Origin: Bifidobacterium pullorum subsp. saeculare
GTDB taxonomy: Bacteria; Actinomycetota; Actinomycetes; Actinomycetales; Bifidobacteriaceae
DNA: 64,000 nt
Assembly: GCF_016899725.1 (NCBI RefSeq)
Contig: NZ_JACLYU010000004.1
Coordinates: 1 to 64,000, forward strand
Direction: 5' to 3'
Shown: in pieces, positions 10,119 through 18,440 of the stretch
Layout: each line of letters starts with the position of its first letter
Position numbering within the stretch: position 1 is the first letter of the stretch
Notes under the pieces: model-generated
Database searches by the model: none
What the model was told of the DNA's origin: nothing
What the model saw: the letters and a program-made list of their open reading frames with translations, nothing else
Position numbers and translations under genes: made by a program

Positions 10119-11209
10119 TCGCCGGCCTGGCGGGCCAGGCGCTCGGCCTCGTCGGCCTGGATGTCGGAGTCGATCACGGCCTGCAGGTCGCCGTCGAGCA
10201 CCTGGTCGAGGTTGTAGGCCTTGTAGCCGGTGCGGTGGTCGACGATGCGGTTCTCCGGGAAGTTGTACGTGCGGATGCGCTCGGAGCGGTCGAGGGAACG
10301 CACCTGGGAGTGGCGCATGTCCGCGGCCTCGGCGGCCTCCTGTTCGTGCTTCATGGCCAGCAGGCGGCTTTTGAGCACGCGCAGGGCGGCGGCGCGGTTC
10401 TGGATCTGCGACTTCTCGTCCTGCATGTTCACGGTGATGCCGGTGGGCAGGTGGGTCATGCGCACGGCGGAATACGTGGTGTTCACGGACTGGCCGCCGG
10501 GGCCGGAGCTCATGAAGATGTCCACCTTCAGGTCCTTGGGATCGATCTCGATCTCGTCGTCGTCCTCGTCGGCCTCGGGGAACACGATGACGCCGGCCGC
10601 GGAGGTCTGGATACGCCCCTGCGATTCGGTGACGGGGATGCGCTGCACGCGGTGCACGCCGCCCTCGTATTTGAGCGAGGCCCACACGCCGTCCTCGGGG
10701 GCGGGGGTGCCCTTGGCGCGGATGGCCACCTGCACGTCCTTGACGCCGCCGAGCTCGGTGGTGTTCTCGGACTGGACTGTGACACTCCAGCCGCGCTTCT
10801 CCGCGTAGCGGGTGTACATGCGCAGCAGGTCGCCGGCGAACAGGGCGGCCTCCTCGCCGCCGGTGCCGGCCTTGATTTCCATGATCGTGTCGCGGGCGTC
10901 GTCCGGGTCGCGCGGGATGAGCGCGGTGCGCAGCTTCTCCTCGGCGGCCGGCAGCTCAGCCTCGAGGCGTTTGGCCTCGTCGGCGAAGTCGGGGTCCTCG
11001 GCGGCCATCTCGCGGGCGGCGTCCAGATCGTCGCTGATCTGCCTCCACGCGGTGTAGGCGGCGACGATGGAGCCGAGCTCGGCGTGGCGGCGGCCCAGCT
11101 TGCGCATCTTGTCGGGGTCGGTCACCACCTCGGGGCTGGCCATCTGCTCCTCCAGGGAGCGGTATTCCTCGAGCGCGGTCCGTGCGGCGGGGAACTGTTC
11201 GTCTGCCAT
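10115..11209 (-). CDS. prfA: Peptide chain release factor 1
   Basis: 364 residues, normal RF1 length. Recognises UAA and UAG stop codons and triggers peptide release. The tripeptide determinant reads PVT (in [11 protein letters not shown]), in the position of the RF1 PxT motif, and the catalytic loop is [17 protein letters not shown] near residue 230. AAGGAC precedes ATG 11209. It is co-transcribed with prmC (4-base overlap). A strong terminator follows the upstream rpmE gene, so prfA probably has its own promoter in the short spacer or depends on read-through. Confidence 0.96.
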   Translation of the reverse strand: MADEQFPAARTALEEYRSLEEQMASPEVVTDPDKMRKLGRRHAELGSIVAAYTAWRQISDDLDAAREMAAEDPDFADEAKRLEAELPAAEEKLRTALIPRDPDDARDTIMEIKAGTGGEEAALFAGDLLRMYTRYAEKRGWSVTVQSENTTELGGVKDVQVAIRAKGTPAPEDGVWASLKYEGGVHRVQRIPVTESQGRIQTSAAGVIVFPEADEDDDEIEIDPKDLKVDIFMSSGPGGQSVNTTYSAVRMTHLPTGITVNMQDEKSQIQNRAAALRVLKSRLLAMKHEQEAAEAADMRHSQVRSLDRSERIRTYNFPENRIVDHRTGYKAYNLDQVLDGDLQAVIDSDIQADEAERLARQAGE

Positions 11210-11263
11210 GGTGGGTCCTTAGCTGTGATGGGGACGGGTGTGCGGGGTGCGGGTGCGGGCATA

Positions 11264-11318
11264 CAAAAACGCCAGCCCTGCTCCGGCCGGATTCCGGCCG
11301 GGCGCGCAGGCTGGCGTT
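11264..11318 (-). terminator. Rho-independent terminator of rpmE
   Basis: On the minus strand a stem AACGCCAGCC (11318-11309) pairs with GGCTGGCGTT (11277-11268), with inner CCGGCCGGA/TCCGGCCGG pairing, followed by a run of T residues (11269-11265) and TGT. A textbook intrinsic terminator 8 bases after the rpmE stop. Confidence 0.92.
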
Positions 11319-11325
11319 AAGAAAG

Positions 11326-11538
11326 CTACTTGGCCTTCTTGCCGTAGCGGCGCTCGAAACGGGCGACGCGGCCACCGGTGTCGAGGATCTTCTGCTTGCC
11401 GGTGTAGAACGGGTGGCAGCTCGAGCACACGTCGATGGTCATGTGATCGGTGTTCGCGGTGGAACGGGTGACGAAGGTGTTGCCGCACGAGCACTTGACT
11501 TCGACCGGATGGTAATCGGGATGGATACCCTGCTTCAT
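11326..11538 (-). CDS. rpmE: 50S ribosomal protein L31, zinc-binding type
   Basis: 70 residues. The zinc-ribbon Cys pairs are present (CSC at 16-18 and CSSC at about 37-40), so this is the C+ form that holds zinc. Typical start [12 protein letters not shown] and [15 protein letters not shown] segment. ATG 11538 has AGGAGA about eight bases upstream. A perfect intrinsic terminator follows. Many actinobacteria carry a second zinc-free L31 under Zur control; none is in this window. Confidence 0.96.
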   Translation of the reverse strand: MKQGIHPDYHPVEVKCSCGNTFVTRSTANTDHMTIDVCSSCHPFYTGKQKILDTGGRVARFERRYGKKAK

Positions 11539-11682
11539 GGTGTCTCCTAGGGAATTCAGGTGACCCGGGTCGCCCCGCCCCGATGGCGTGGCGTGAACCG
11601 GAACCTAGGGAAGCATACGCGCCGGGCGCGACGACGCCACGGCACCTGACGGCCGGCCGCCGGGAAGGATGGAGGGGAAGAG

Positions 11683-11756
11683 TGGGGCCGCAGGGGCTTG
11701 AACCCTGGACCGGCGAGTTATGAGCACGCTGCTCTAACCGACTGAGCTACAGCCCC
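11683..11756 (-). tRNA. tRNA with CAT anticodon (tRNA-Met, elongator type likely)
   Basis: 74 bases. Acceptor stem GGGGCTG pairs with CGGCCCC, discriminator A; T8-A9; D arm AGCTCAGTCGGTTAGAGC; anticodon loop CTCATAA; T arm CAGGGTTCAAGCCCCTG. The anticodon stem carries one T-T mismatch. CCA is not encoded. Acceptor pair G1-C72 rules out an initiator tRNA. A CAT tRNA can instead be a lysidine-modified tRNA-Ile; sequence alone does not settle this. Confidence 0.9.
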
Positions 11757-11891
11757 ACATCGCGCCGGCGCTCCGCCTTTAGGCGGCGGCGCCATGCCGA
11801 CGGGCATAGCCTAGCAGAACGCCCCGAACACCGCCAAGGCGCGGCCGGCCCGCCGCCGGGCCATTGCCGGTCCATTGCCGGCCGCCCCGGC

Positions 11892-12575
11892 TCAGGCGTC
11901 GATGGCCCCGCGGATGGCGCGCCCCGATTCGAAGCGGTCGAGGACGCCGGCGCGGGCGATGGCCACGTAGAGGAACCAGCTCATCACACCGGCGACGAGC
12001 ACGCCGCCGACCAGTTCGCTGATCATATGGATGATGCCGCGCGGGCTGAGGAACGCGACGCCTTGGAAACGGAACAGCAGCAGATAGACGCCGTATTCCA
12101 GCGCGGTGAGCGCGCCGGAGCACACCGACAGCGCCAGCGTGAAGCGCCGGTACCGCGTCACCATGAACGGAAGCTCGGCGAACAGGCCCTGCAACGCGGC
12201 CGACAGCAGCACGAAGGTCATGGCGTACTGGCTGCCGAGCAGCCCCTCGACCAGGGACCCCACCACGTTCACGTACACGGCCGCGCCGGGTTTGCGGATG
12301 ATGAGCACCGCCAGCGTGCCCGAGAAATACCAGAAGCCGTGCAGGATGCTCGCCAGGCCGGGCAGCACCGCGCCGATGAGCGGCGAGACGGACGCATAGG
12401 CGAAGTTGAACCCCCAGAACACCACGCCGCAGGCGACGCTGAGCGCCGCGCCCACGGCGATGTCGGCCACGCGCCAGCGCAGGCGATGGGCCCGGGGCTT
12501 GGGGAAGGACGGCGATGATGCGGAGGAACGCGCCCCGTCGGAGGGACGCGCCTTACGGGATTGGACGGACGGCAT
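11892..12575 (-). CDS. ECF transporter S component, YkoE family (thiamine/HMP-type), orphan
   Basis: 227 residues, five to six membrane segments from about residue 35. The pattern VVFWGFNFAYASVSPLIG, ILHGFWYFSGTLAVLIIRKPGAAVYVNVVGSLVEGLLGSQ (read as two adjacent segments) and GLFAELPFMVTRYRRF matches YkoE-type S components, which bind hydroxymethylpyrimidine or thiamine for an energy-coupling-factor importer. ATG 12575 has AGGAG six bases upstream. Neither the ATPase nor the T component normally encoded next to YkoE is present: a tRNA gene lies downstream and a divergent gene upstream. It must therefore use a shared ECF module elsewhere. I see no TPP riboswitch elements in the 550-base upstream spacer. 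Confidence 0.75.
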   Translation of the reverse strand: MPSVQSRKARPSDGARSSASSPSFPKPRAHRLRWRVADIAVGAALSVACGVVFWGFNFAYASVSPLIGAVLPGLASILHGFWYFSGTLAVLIIRKPGAAVYVNVVGSLVEGLLGSQYAMTFVLLSAALQGLFAELPFMVTRYRRFTLALSVCSGALTALEYGVYLLLFRFQGVAFLSPRGIIHMISELVGGVLVAGVMSWFLYVAIARAGVLDRFESGRAIRGAIDA

Positions 12576-12823
12576 GGCTGCTCCTGTTCCTGGTCGAAGC
12601 CGCGCACAGCGAGAACGGGCCGGCCCACGCATCCACCGCCTCGGGCGGGATGCCATCGCCGGGGAAACCGCCGGAGAAGGCCGACCGGGCGCCCCCTGAC
12701 CTGCGCGGCCCGGGCGGAGGCGCCGCACGCCACACTACCAAGCGGCGGCAGCGCGCCACACCATGGCCCCATAGCCGCCTGCTATGACCGGTTACAGCCG
12801 GATCCGCGACACGCCGATGAACC

Positions 12824-12851
12824 GAACATCGATGTTCGATTTATCAGACGT
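12824..12851. promoter_or_regulatory. Perfect 16-bp palindrome, candidate operator (copy 1 of repeated motif)
   Basis: CGAACATCGATGTTCG (12824-12839) is perfectly self-complementary. Its right half with the next bases, CATCGATGTTCG then ATTTATCAGACG (12828-12851), recurs almost unchanged at 13085-13107. It is a candidate binding site for a dimeric regulator; the regulator is unknown. Confidence 0.55.
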
Positions 12852-13084
12852 TTCTCACATTTTTATGTCGCGATGGTACATTCCGCACACAGAACGCAAC
12901 CCGCCCGCACAGCACCGCGCATTGAGGTGTCCTTCGCGTGAACAGCGGGACATAATCCCGCAATTTCGGCATTTTCCGCCCTCGACCAGGTGTATGCTGT
13001 TCCCCAGATGCCAGCGAGGCATCGGCATCATCGCCATAAGCACCACGTCACAACTGAACATCACCTACCATTCTAATCTCACAT

Positions 13085-13107
13085 CATCGATGTTCGTTTG
13101 TCAGGCG
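13085..13107. promoter_or_regulatory. Second copy of the CATCGATGTTCG motif upstream of the 144-codon gene
   Basis: CATCGATGTTCG followed by TTTGTCAGGCG. Compared with the copy at 12828 it lacks one A and has two substitutions. It ends 24 bases before the start codon at 13132, between promoter region and ribosome site, where a bound repressor could block expression. The left half of the palindrome is not conserved here (only CATCGATG is symmetrical). Confidence 0.5.
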
Positions 13108-13131
13108 TCGGTTCCAGAGAAAGGAAGCATC

Positions 13132-13566
13132 ATGGCCGTTGAGGAAGCACGCCAGCCGAAGGTCATCACCGTGAATCTCGACATGTTCGGCAAGGACGCC
13201 GCCGCGAAAACCGCCGCCGCCAACAAGGTGGCGAAGTCCTTCGGCATCAGCGACGAGACCCTCGCTCAGGTGGAGGACTTCAAGGAGCAGCTCACCAAGC
13301 ATCATGCCTGGGACCTGCCGTTCATGGGCTATGTGAACGAGGACGGCTACGGCTACGCCTATGTGCCCGACGCCGCGATCTGCCACACCCCGTACTGGGA
13401 CGCCCATGCCGCGTTCAAGGCCCTGCCGGAGGACGCGCAGACCGCCTTCGCGATCCGCATGCTGTTCACCCACCGTCCGGTGGACCGCTATGGCGCCGAC
13501 ATGTTCCTGCACTACGAGCGTGGCTTCGTGGTCAAGTGGGAGGGCACCGGCGCCAACCAGTACTGA
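13132..13566 (+). CDS. Uncharacterised protein of 144 residues
   Basis: I do not recognise this family. ATG 13132 is well supported by AAAGGAAG eight bases upstream, although the frame is open far upstream. The protein is soluble, without signal peptide, membrane segment or cysteine-rich motif. A Lys/Ala-rich N-terminal helix region (about 15-55, GKDAAAKTAAANKVAKSFG) is followed by an aromatic-rich half (HHAWDLPFMGYVNEDGYGYAYVPDAA, PYWDAHAAFKALPED, MLFTHRPVDRYGADMFLHYERG) that could form a compact domain. It stands alone, with a long spacer containing paired operator-like motifs upstream and a bidirectional hairpin downstream, which suggests a regulated single-gene unit. Confidence 0.75.
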   Translation: MAVEEARQPKVITVNLDMFGKDAAAKTAAANKVAKSFGISDETLAQVEDFKEQLTKHHAWDLPFMGYVNEDGYGYAYVPDAAICHTPYWDAHAAFKALPEDAQTAFAIRMLFTHRPVDRYGADMFLHYERGFVVKWEGTGANQY

Positions 13567-13576
13567 CCGAAGCCCC

Positions 13577-13615
13577 GGGCTGGGCGCCGCCGTCTCCGCG
13601 TAAGGCGCTCAGCCC
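13577..13615. terminator. Bidirectional hairpin between convergent genes
   Basis: GGGCTGGGCGCC (13577-13588) pairs with GGCGCTCAGCCC (13604-13615) with one G-U pair. It lies between the 144-codon gene and the convergent ROK gene and overlaps the last codons of the latter. There is no strong T tail. Confidence 0.6.
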
Positions 13616-14841
13616 TCTGCGCCGCCGACGAATCCGAGCGGATCGTCGATGAAGCGGCGTAGGCCGAGCTTGGCGGCGCCCCGCAGTGCGGGATGCCCGC
13701 CGACCTCGGGCATGCGCACGCGCACCTGCACCGCGGGACGGCCGAGCAGCTGCGCGTTGGCCTCCCGCTCGATGCGCTCGGTGAACCCGCTGCCGAAGCG
13801 CTCCCACAAACCGCCGAGGAGGACGGTGCCCACGTCGAGCATGTTCACCGCGCTCGCCACGATCGACGACAGCACGCGCACCGCCTCGTCCGCGCAGGCG
13901 ACCGCGCGCGACTCCCCCGCGCGCAGCAGCTGCGCCAGCGCTTCGAAGGATTCGATGCGCACCGCCTCCTCGCCGTGGGCCAGGCCCGCGCGCTCCACCA
14001 GCGCGCGGCGGCCCACGTAGGCCTCGAGGCATCCGAGACGGCCGCAGGAGCATCGCGGACCGTCGAGGGACAGCGAGACATGGCCGATCTCGCCGGCGAA
14101 GCCGCGGTCACCGGTGACCAGACGGCCGTCGCGCACATAGGCGCCGCCGATGCCGATGTCGGCGGAGACGTAGAGGAAGGAATCCCCGGGGCCGACGATG
14201 CCCTTGCGCCGCCGTTGGGTGGCGTAGCCGGGGATCTGCGCGAGCGCGGCCATGTTGGCCTCGTTGCCGCCGCGGGCGTCGAGCCGGGCCACCACGTCGA
14301 ACCGCCGGAGGTCGAGGTCGGCCCAGCCGAGGTTGCGCGCGGTGAGCAGGCGCATATCGTCGGTGACCAGGCCGGGCAGGGCCAGGCCAGCGCCGGCGAC
14401 GCGCCATCCGCGGGCGGTCACCTCCCGCTCGTGGCGTGCGACGAGCTCGTCGAGCGCGGCGAACACTTCGGCCGGATCGCTGCCGCCCATCGGCCGTTCG
14501 ACCCACTCCCCCGCGATGGTGGAGCCGTCGAGGTCCACGACGGTGGTGCCGTAGCCGTCGGTGTTCACCTGCATGCCGACGCCGCACAGCACTCCGCCGG
14601 CGATGGCCAGCGGGGTGCTGGGGCGGCCGAACGCGGCCGCCGCGACGGGGTCGCCTTCGCGCACCACGCCGGCGTCGATGAGGATGGGGACGAGCAGCGA
14701 CATCGTGGCTTTGGTCAGGCCGGTCGCCTTGGCGAGTTCGGCGCGGCTCATGGGTTCGATGTTGCGCAGCAGCGTGTCGATGACGACCGACAGATTGTGG
14801 TTGCGCAGGTCGTCCTGGTTGATGCGTCGCAAAGACGCCAT
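13609..14841 (-). CDS. ROK-family transcriptional repressor, probably XylR of the xylose genes
   Basis: 410 residues. The N-terminal winged helix-turn-helix (about 15-70; MSRAELAKATGLTKATMSLLVPILID) is followed by a ROK sugar-kinase-like domain. The ROK zinc site is present as GEIGHVSLSLDGPRCSCGRLGCLEAYVG, split here around residue 260. The phosphate-binding loop region reads VGMQVNTDGYGTTVVDLDG rather than a clear kinase DxGGTK motif, as expected for a repressor that only binds sugar. AAAGGAACC precedes ATG 14841. It is divergent from xylulokinase with about 200 bases between, containing an inverted repeat at 15001-15016; this is the classic arrangement of a xylose-responsive repressor. Confidence 0.87.
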   Translation of the reverse strand: MASLRRINQDDLRNHNLSVVIDTLLRNIEPMSRAELAKATGLTKATMSLLVPILIDAGVVREGDPVAAAAFGRPSTPLAIAGGVLCGVGMQVNTDGYGTTVVDLDGSTIAGEWVERPMGGSDPAEVFAALDELVARHEREVTARGWRVAGAGLALPGLVTDDMRLLTARNLGWADLDLRRFDVVARLDARGGNEANMAALAQIPGYATQRRRKGIVGPGDSFLYVSADIGIGGAYVRDGRLVTGDRGFAGEIGHVSLSLDGPRCSCGRLGCLEAYVGRRALVERAGLAHGEEAVRIESFEALAQLLRAGESRAVACADEAVRVLSSIVASAVNMLDVGTVLLGGLWERFGSGFTERIEREANAQLLGRPAVQVRVRMPEVGGHPALRGAAKLGLRRFIDDPLGFVGGAEG

Positions 14842-14994
14842 GGCCGGTTCCTTTCGTCAGGGCCGGCGGCATGCGCCGGAATGACCGATCGTCGGAGTCG
14901 GGTGCCGGGCCGATCGCCGACGGCCACAGGCCACATCCGCCGACGACGGCCTGGTTCAACCCTAAGTGATGGTACCAACGTCATCACGTCACGG

Positions 14995-15016
14995 TATAGT
15001 TTAGTCATCTAACTAA
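14995..15016 (+). promoter_or_regulatory. xylB promoter -10 (TATAGT) abutting a TTAGT-N6-ACTAA operator
   Basis: TATAGT at 14995-15000 is a good -10 element. It is followed directly by TTAGT (15001-15005), six bases, then ACTAA (15012-15016), an inverted repeat placed over the expected transcription start. AAGGAGG lies at 15034-15040. Occupation by the divergent ROK protein would block xylB. No clear -35 is visible. Confidence 0.6.
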
Positions 15017-15044
15017 TCCGACATGCATTATGCAAGGAGGCACT

Positions 15045-16622
15045 ATGGCACGGAATCTCGTAGCCGGCGTCGACACGTCCACCCAATCCACGAAGGTGCG
15101 CGTCACCGACGCCGCGACCGGCACAACGGTGCGCTTCGGCCAGGCCAAGCATCCGGACGGCACCACCGTCGCCCCCGCGGCCTGGTGGCAGGCGTTCCGG
15201 GAGGCCGCCGAACAGGCCGGCGGGCTCGCCGACGTGGCCGCGCTGGCCGTCGGCGGCCAGCAGCACGGCATGGTGCTGCTCGATGCCACCGGCGCCGTGA
15301 TCCGCGACGCGATGCTGTGGAACGACACCAGCTCCGCCCCGCAGGCGGCCGCGCTCATCGAGGCGCTCGGCGCCGCCCCGGCCGTCGGGGACGAGCCGCA
15401 GGACGTCGTCGCCCGAGGCAAGCAGCGCTGGGTCAGGGCCGTGGGCTCCTCCCCCGTCGCCTCCTACACGCTCACCAAGGTCGCGTGGGTGGCCGAGCAC
15501 GAACCGGAGCATGCGCGCGCCATCGCTGCGATCTGCCTGCCCCACGACTGGCTCAGCTGGCGCATCGCCGGCCACGGCCCGGCCTCCGAAGGCGGCGACG
15601 CCCGGCTCGACGCCCTGTTCACCGACCGTTCCGACGCCTCCGGCACCAGCTACTACGACGCCGCCTCCGGCCGCTACCGCCGCGACTTGCTGGCGCTGGC
15701 GCTGGCCCCGGCCTTCGGCGAGCGCGTCGAGATCGCCGCCATGGCCGACCCGACCCAGCCCATCGACACCTCCGCCGCGCCGCAGGCCACCGCGCTGGCC
15801 GAGCGTCTGGTCCTGCCGACGGTGCTCGGCCCGAGCCAGGCCGCCGCGGACACGGCCGACCCGGCCATCGCCGGCGGCGAGGTGGACGGCGGCTGTCTGC
15901 TCGGTCCCGGCGGTGGTGACAACGCGATGGCGTCGCTGGGCCTGGGCATGCAGGTGGGCGACGTGTCGGTCTCCCTAGGCACCTCGGGCGTGGCCGCCGC
16001 CATCGCCGAGAACCCGGTGTACGACCTGACGGGCGCGATCTCCGGCTTCGCCGACTGTACCGGCCATTACCTGCCGCTGGCCTGCACGATCAACGGCTCG
16101 CGCATCCTCGACGCCGGCCGCCACGCCCTCGGCGTGGATTACGACGAGCTGGCGGAGCTGGCCTTCGCGGCCGAACCCGGCGCCGGCGGCATCACGCTCG
16201 TGCCGTATTTCGACGGCGAGCGCACGCCGAACCGCCCCGACGCCACCGCCTCGCTCACCGGCCTGACGCTGGCGAACACCACGCGCGAGAACCTGGCCCG
16301 CGCCTTCGTGGAGGGCCTGCTGTGCTCGCAGCGCGACTGTCTGGAGCTCATCCGCGCGCTCGGCGCCCGCGTGGACCGTGTGCTGCTCATCGGCGGCGGC
16401 GCCAAGTCGGAGGCGGTGCGCCGCCTGGCCCCCGCCATCCTGGGCATGGACGTGACCCGCCCCGCCACCGACGAGTACGTGGCGATCGGCGCGGCACGGC
16501 AGGCGGCCTGGGTGCTTTCCGGCGCGGCCGAGCCGCCCGCCTGGCAGCTCACGATCGAGGGCGTGGAGACCGGCGAGCCGACGCCGGAGGTCTACCGCGC
16601 CTACGCCAAGGCGCGCGGCTGA
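15045..16622 (+). CDS. xylB: Xylulokinase
   Basis: 525 residues. FGGY-family kinase phosphorylating D-xylulose to xylulose-5-phosphate, the substrate of the phosphoketolase encoded at 29-31.6 kb. N-terminal VAGVDTSTQSTKVRV phosphate loop, GGQQHGMVLLD near 70 and MLWNDTSS near 92 for substrate binding; the C-terminal FGGY domain has VPYFDGERTPNRPDA, EGLLCSQRDCLELI and LLIGGGAKSEAVRR for ATP binding. The start is ATG 15045, four bases after AAGGAGG; an in-frame ATG at 15030 lies upstream of that ribosome site and is rejected. Regulated, by inference, by the divergent ROK repressor. Confidence 0.95.
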   Translation: MARNLVAGVDTSTQSTKVRVTDAATGTTVRFGQAKHPDGTTVAPAAWWQAFREAAEQAGGLADVAALAVGGQQHGMVLLDATGAVIRDAMLWNDTSSAPQAAALIEALGAAPAVGDEPQDVVARGKQRWVRAVGSSPVASYTLTKVAWVAEHEPEHARAIAAICLPHDWLSWRIAGHGPASEGGDARLDALFTDRSDASGTSYYDAASGRYRRDLLALALAPAFGERVEIAAMADPTQPIDTSAAPQATALAERLVLPTVLGPSQAAADTADPAIAGGEVDGGCLLGPGGGDNAMASLGLGMQVGDVSVSLGTSGVAAAIAENPVYDLTGAISGFADCTGHYLPLACTINGSRILDAGRHALGVDYDELAELAFAAEPGAGGITLVPYFDGERTPNRPDATASLTGLTLANTTRENLARAFVEGLLCSQRDCLELIRALGARVDRVLLIGGGAKSEAVRRLAPAILGMDVTRPATDEYVAIGAARQAAWVLSGAAEPPAWQLTIEGVETGEPTPEVYRAYAKARG

Positions 16623-16678
16623 ATCCGCCGTTCCGGATGCACGGCCACCATCCTTAACAAACGAAAACGGTATGCCAT

Positions 16679-16713
16679 CGGTGCGCGGGTCAGAGAATCT
16701 GGCCCGCGCACCG
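16679..16713 (+). terminator. Hairpin after xylB
   Basis: CGGTGCGCGGGTCA (16679 on) pairs with TGGCCCGCGCACCG (to 16713) around a GAGAATC loop; GGTGCGCGGG/CCCGCGCACC is the core 10-bp stem. Followed by TTATCC, so only weakly T-rich. Confidence 0.65.
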
Positions 16714-16746
16714 TTATCCATCATCATTGCAGTACAGGGAGTACTT

Positions 16747-17025
16747 ATGAGCGACAAGGCAAGAATGATTCTCTACGCGCTGACTGCGGCGGCCTGCGCA
16801 GCATGGGAGGCGCAATCCGTTCGCGACTACATCGCAGATGGCACACTGACCAGCGCACCCAGCATCATCTTCCTCGTTTGCGTGGGCGTGGCGACCGTGT
16901 ATTGCGCGATCAACGCCTTTATCCTCTGGCAACGTAACCGCCGTTCCCGTCACGATGGCACGGACGCTAACGATGTCTCCGGAGCCCCGGCGGACAAAAC
17001 CTCCGAAGACGGCTCCGCAGCCTGA
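16747..17025 (+). CDS. Small two-pass membrane protein, unknown function
   Basis: 92 residues from ATG 16747, preceded by GGGAG at a good distance. Two hydrophobic segments (about residues 6-22, MILYALTAAACAAW, and 40-63, APSIIFLVCVGVATVYCAINAFILW) are joined by a short polar loop. Then comes a basic cluster WQRNRRSRH that should place the C-terminus in the cytoplasm, and a polar tail rich in Asp, Ser and Gly. I do not recognise a family. It is the only gene between the xylB hairpin and a strong terminator, so it forms its own unit. A+T content rises here compared with xylB. Confidence 0.7.
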   Translation: MSDKARMILYALTAAACAAWEAQSVRDYIADGTLTSAPSIIFLVCVGVATVYCAINAFILWQRNRRSRHDGTDANDVSGAPADKTSEDGSAA

Positions 17026-17070
17026 TTCCGTTCCGCTTTTCACACTACGCAGCACAGCGCAAAAAAACGA

Positions 17071-17102
17071 GGGGGCGGGCGACTGGAATGTCGCCCGCCC
17101 CC
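17071..17102 (-). terminator. Strong terminator of the sugar ABC operon
   Basis: GGGGGCGGGCGAC pairs with GTCGCCCGCCCCC around TGGAAT. On the minus strand the stem is followed by TCGTTTTTTT, an intrinsic terminator for the gguB-side operon. On the plus strand it can also stop transcripts of the small membrane protein gene. Confidence 0.9.
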
Positions 17103-17146
17103 TTGCATGTTCTAAGAGGGAGAACCGGCGAGAAGCCGGTTTCAGG

Positions 17147-18373
17147 TCAGCCCTTCTTGCGCTTAGAGAGTAGATCGTAAGCCACTGCGGCGATGACCAC
17201 GAGACCCTTGATGGTCTTCACCCAAGCGGCGTCGACACCCATGATGGACAGGCCCTGGTTGAGCACGCCCATGATCAAGGCGCCGACCATCGCGCCAGGA
17301 ATGGTGCCCACGCCGCCGGTGACTGCAGTGCCGCCGATGAAGCAGGCAGCGATGGCGTCCATCTCGAACTCCATGCCGGTCTGCGCGGTGGCGGAGGCCA
17401 GACGAGACAGCGTGATGATGGAGGCGATGGCGACCAGGAAGCCCATGTTGAGGAAAATCTGGAAATCGACCTTGCGGGTGTCGATGCCGGATAGGATCGC
17501 AGCCTTGCGGTTACCGCCCACGGCATACACGTTGCGGCCGAACACCATGCGGTTGAGCACGAAGTAGTACACTCCGACGAGCACACCGATGATTACCAGC
17601 ACAATCGGGATGCCGCCCTGGGTGGCGTTGCCGGAGGATGCCAGCAGGTAAGTGAAGTACGCGATGAACAGGGTCGCGACGACACACTTCAGGACAACGA
17701 AGCTCATCGGCTGGACCGACAGACCGTTCTTGACTGCCTTGGCACGCTTGCGCAGCTGGAGCCAGATTACGAGCACGATGGCGATGAGTCCGGCGATCAA
17801 TGCCGTCAAGGCCAGGTCACCGACGAAAATCGTAGGCACATAGCTGATGGAGATGGCTCGGAAAGTGGAATCAGAGACCGGGATGGACTCGCCGGCAACC
17901 ACAGTGGCCAAGCCACGGAAAATAAGCATGCCGCCCAGCGTGGTCACGAATCCAGGCACGCCCACATAGGCGACCCAGAAACCGTGCCAAGCGCCGATGA
18001 CCAGACCGAGGGCAATCATGATGATGATCGCGACGTACCAAGGCATTCCGCTTTTCATCGCGAGCGCGCCGATGCCACCGACAAAAGCGACCACCGAGCC
18101 CACGGACAAGTCGATATGGGTAGCAATGATCACCATCAACATGCCGATGGCGGAGATGAGCACGTACGCATTCTGCTGGAACAGCGCCACAACGTTGTTC
18201 GGATTGAGCAGGCGGCCGCCGGTGAGAATCTGGAAGACAATAATCACCAAGACAAGCGCCAGATAAATGCCGTAGGAGCGCATGTTGCCAAGCAGCAGGT
18301 CCTTGAGGCTCTGTTCCTTGACTTCCTTCTTCGGAGCCCGCGCCGATGCGGGTGTTGCGGTTGCAGTGGACAT
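17147..18373 (-). CDS. gguB: Sugar ABC transporter permease (GguB/XylH type)
   Basis: 408 residues, about ten membrane segments of the BPD_transp_2 family. Characteristic THIDLSVGSVVAFVGG, GVPGFVTTLGGMLIFRG, VYAVGGNRKAAILSGID and GGTAVTGGVGTIPGAMVGA segments match XylH/GguB, single permeases that form a homodimer. The start is ATG 18373 (MSTATATP), ten bases after AAGGA; an in-frame GTG 18 bases upstream overlaps that ribosome site. It lies 67 bases after the ATPase gene and is last in the operon. Probable substrates are pentoses or related monosaccharides (xylose, arabinose, galactose, fucose); sequence does not decide. Confidence 0.9.
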   Translation of the reverse strand: MSTATATPASARAPKKEVKEQSLKDLLLGNMRSYGIYLALVLVIIVFQILTGGRLLNPNNVVALFQQNAYVLISAIGMLMVIIATHIDLSVGSVVAFVGGIGALAMKSGMPWYVAIIIMIALGLVIGAWHGFWVAYVGVPGFVTTLGGMLIFRGLATVVAGESIPVSDSTFRAISISYVPTIFVGDLALTALIAGLIAIVLVIWLQLRKRAKAVKNGLSVQPMSFVVLKCVVATLFIAYFTYLLASSGNATQGGIPIVLVIIGVLVGVYYFVLNRMVFGRNVYAVGGNRKAAILSGIDTRKVDFQIFLNMGFLVAIASIITLSRLASATAQTGMEFEMDAIAACFIGGTAVTGGVGTIPGAMVGALIMGVLNQGLSIMGVDAAWVKTIKGLVVIAAVAYDLLSKRKKG

Positions 18374-18440
18374 GGGTATGGTTCCTTTCACATCACGGAA
18401 AACTGACGAGATGATGACAATGCGGACATCGGGCGGCCGC

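Larger units (their letters stand above)
12576..13131. other. Intergenic spacer of about 550 bases with a palindrome and a repeated motif
   Basis: This divergent spacer lies between the ECF S-component gene and an unknown 144-codon gene. Bases 12576-12780 are G+C-rich with no supported gene. From 12820 on it becomes A+T-richer and holds the palindrome at 12824-12839, the two copies of a 23-24 base motif (12828-12851 and 13085-13107), and ordinary sequence between. The small frames across it have no ribosome sites or recognisable products. It probably contains a regulated promoter for the gene at 13132. Confidence 0.6.

Noticed and set aside
12576..12850. TPP riboswitch for the YkoE-like gene
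   Set aside because: I looked for the conserved CTGAGA and ACCTGATC-type elements on the minus strand and found none.
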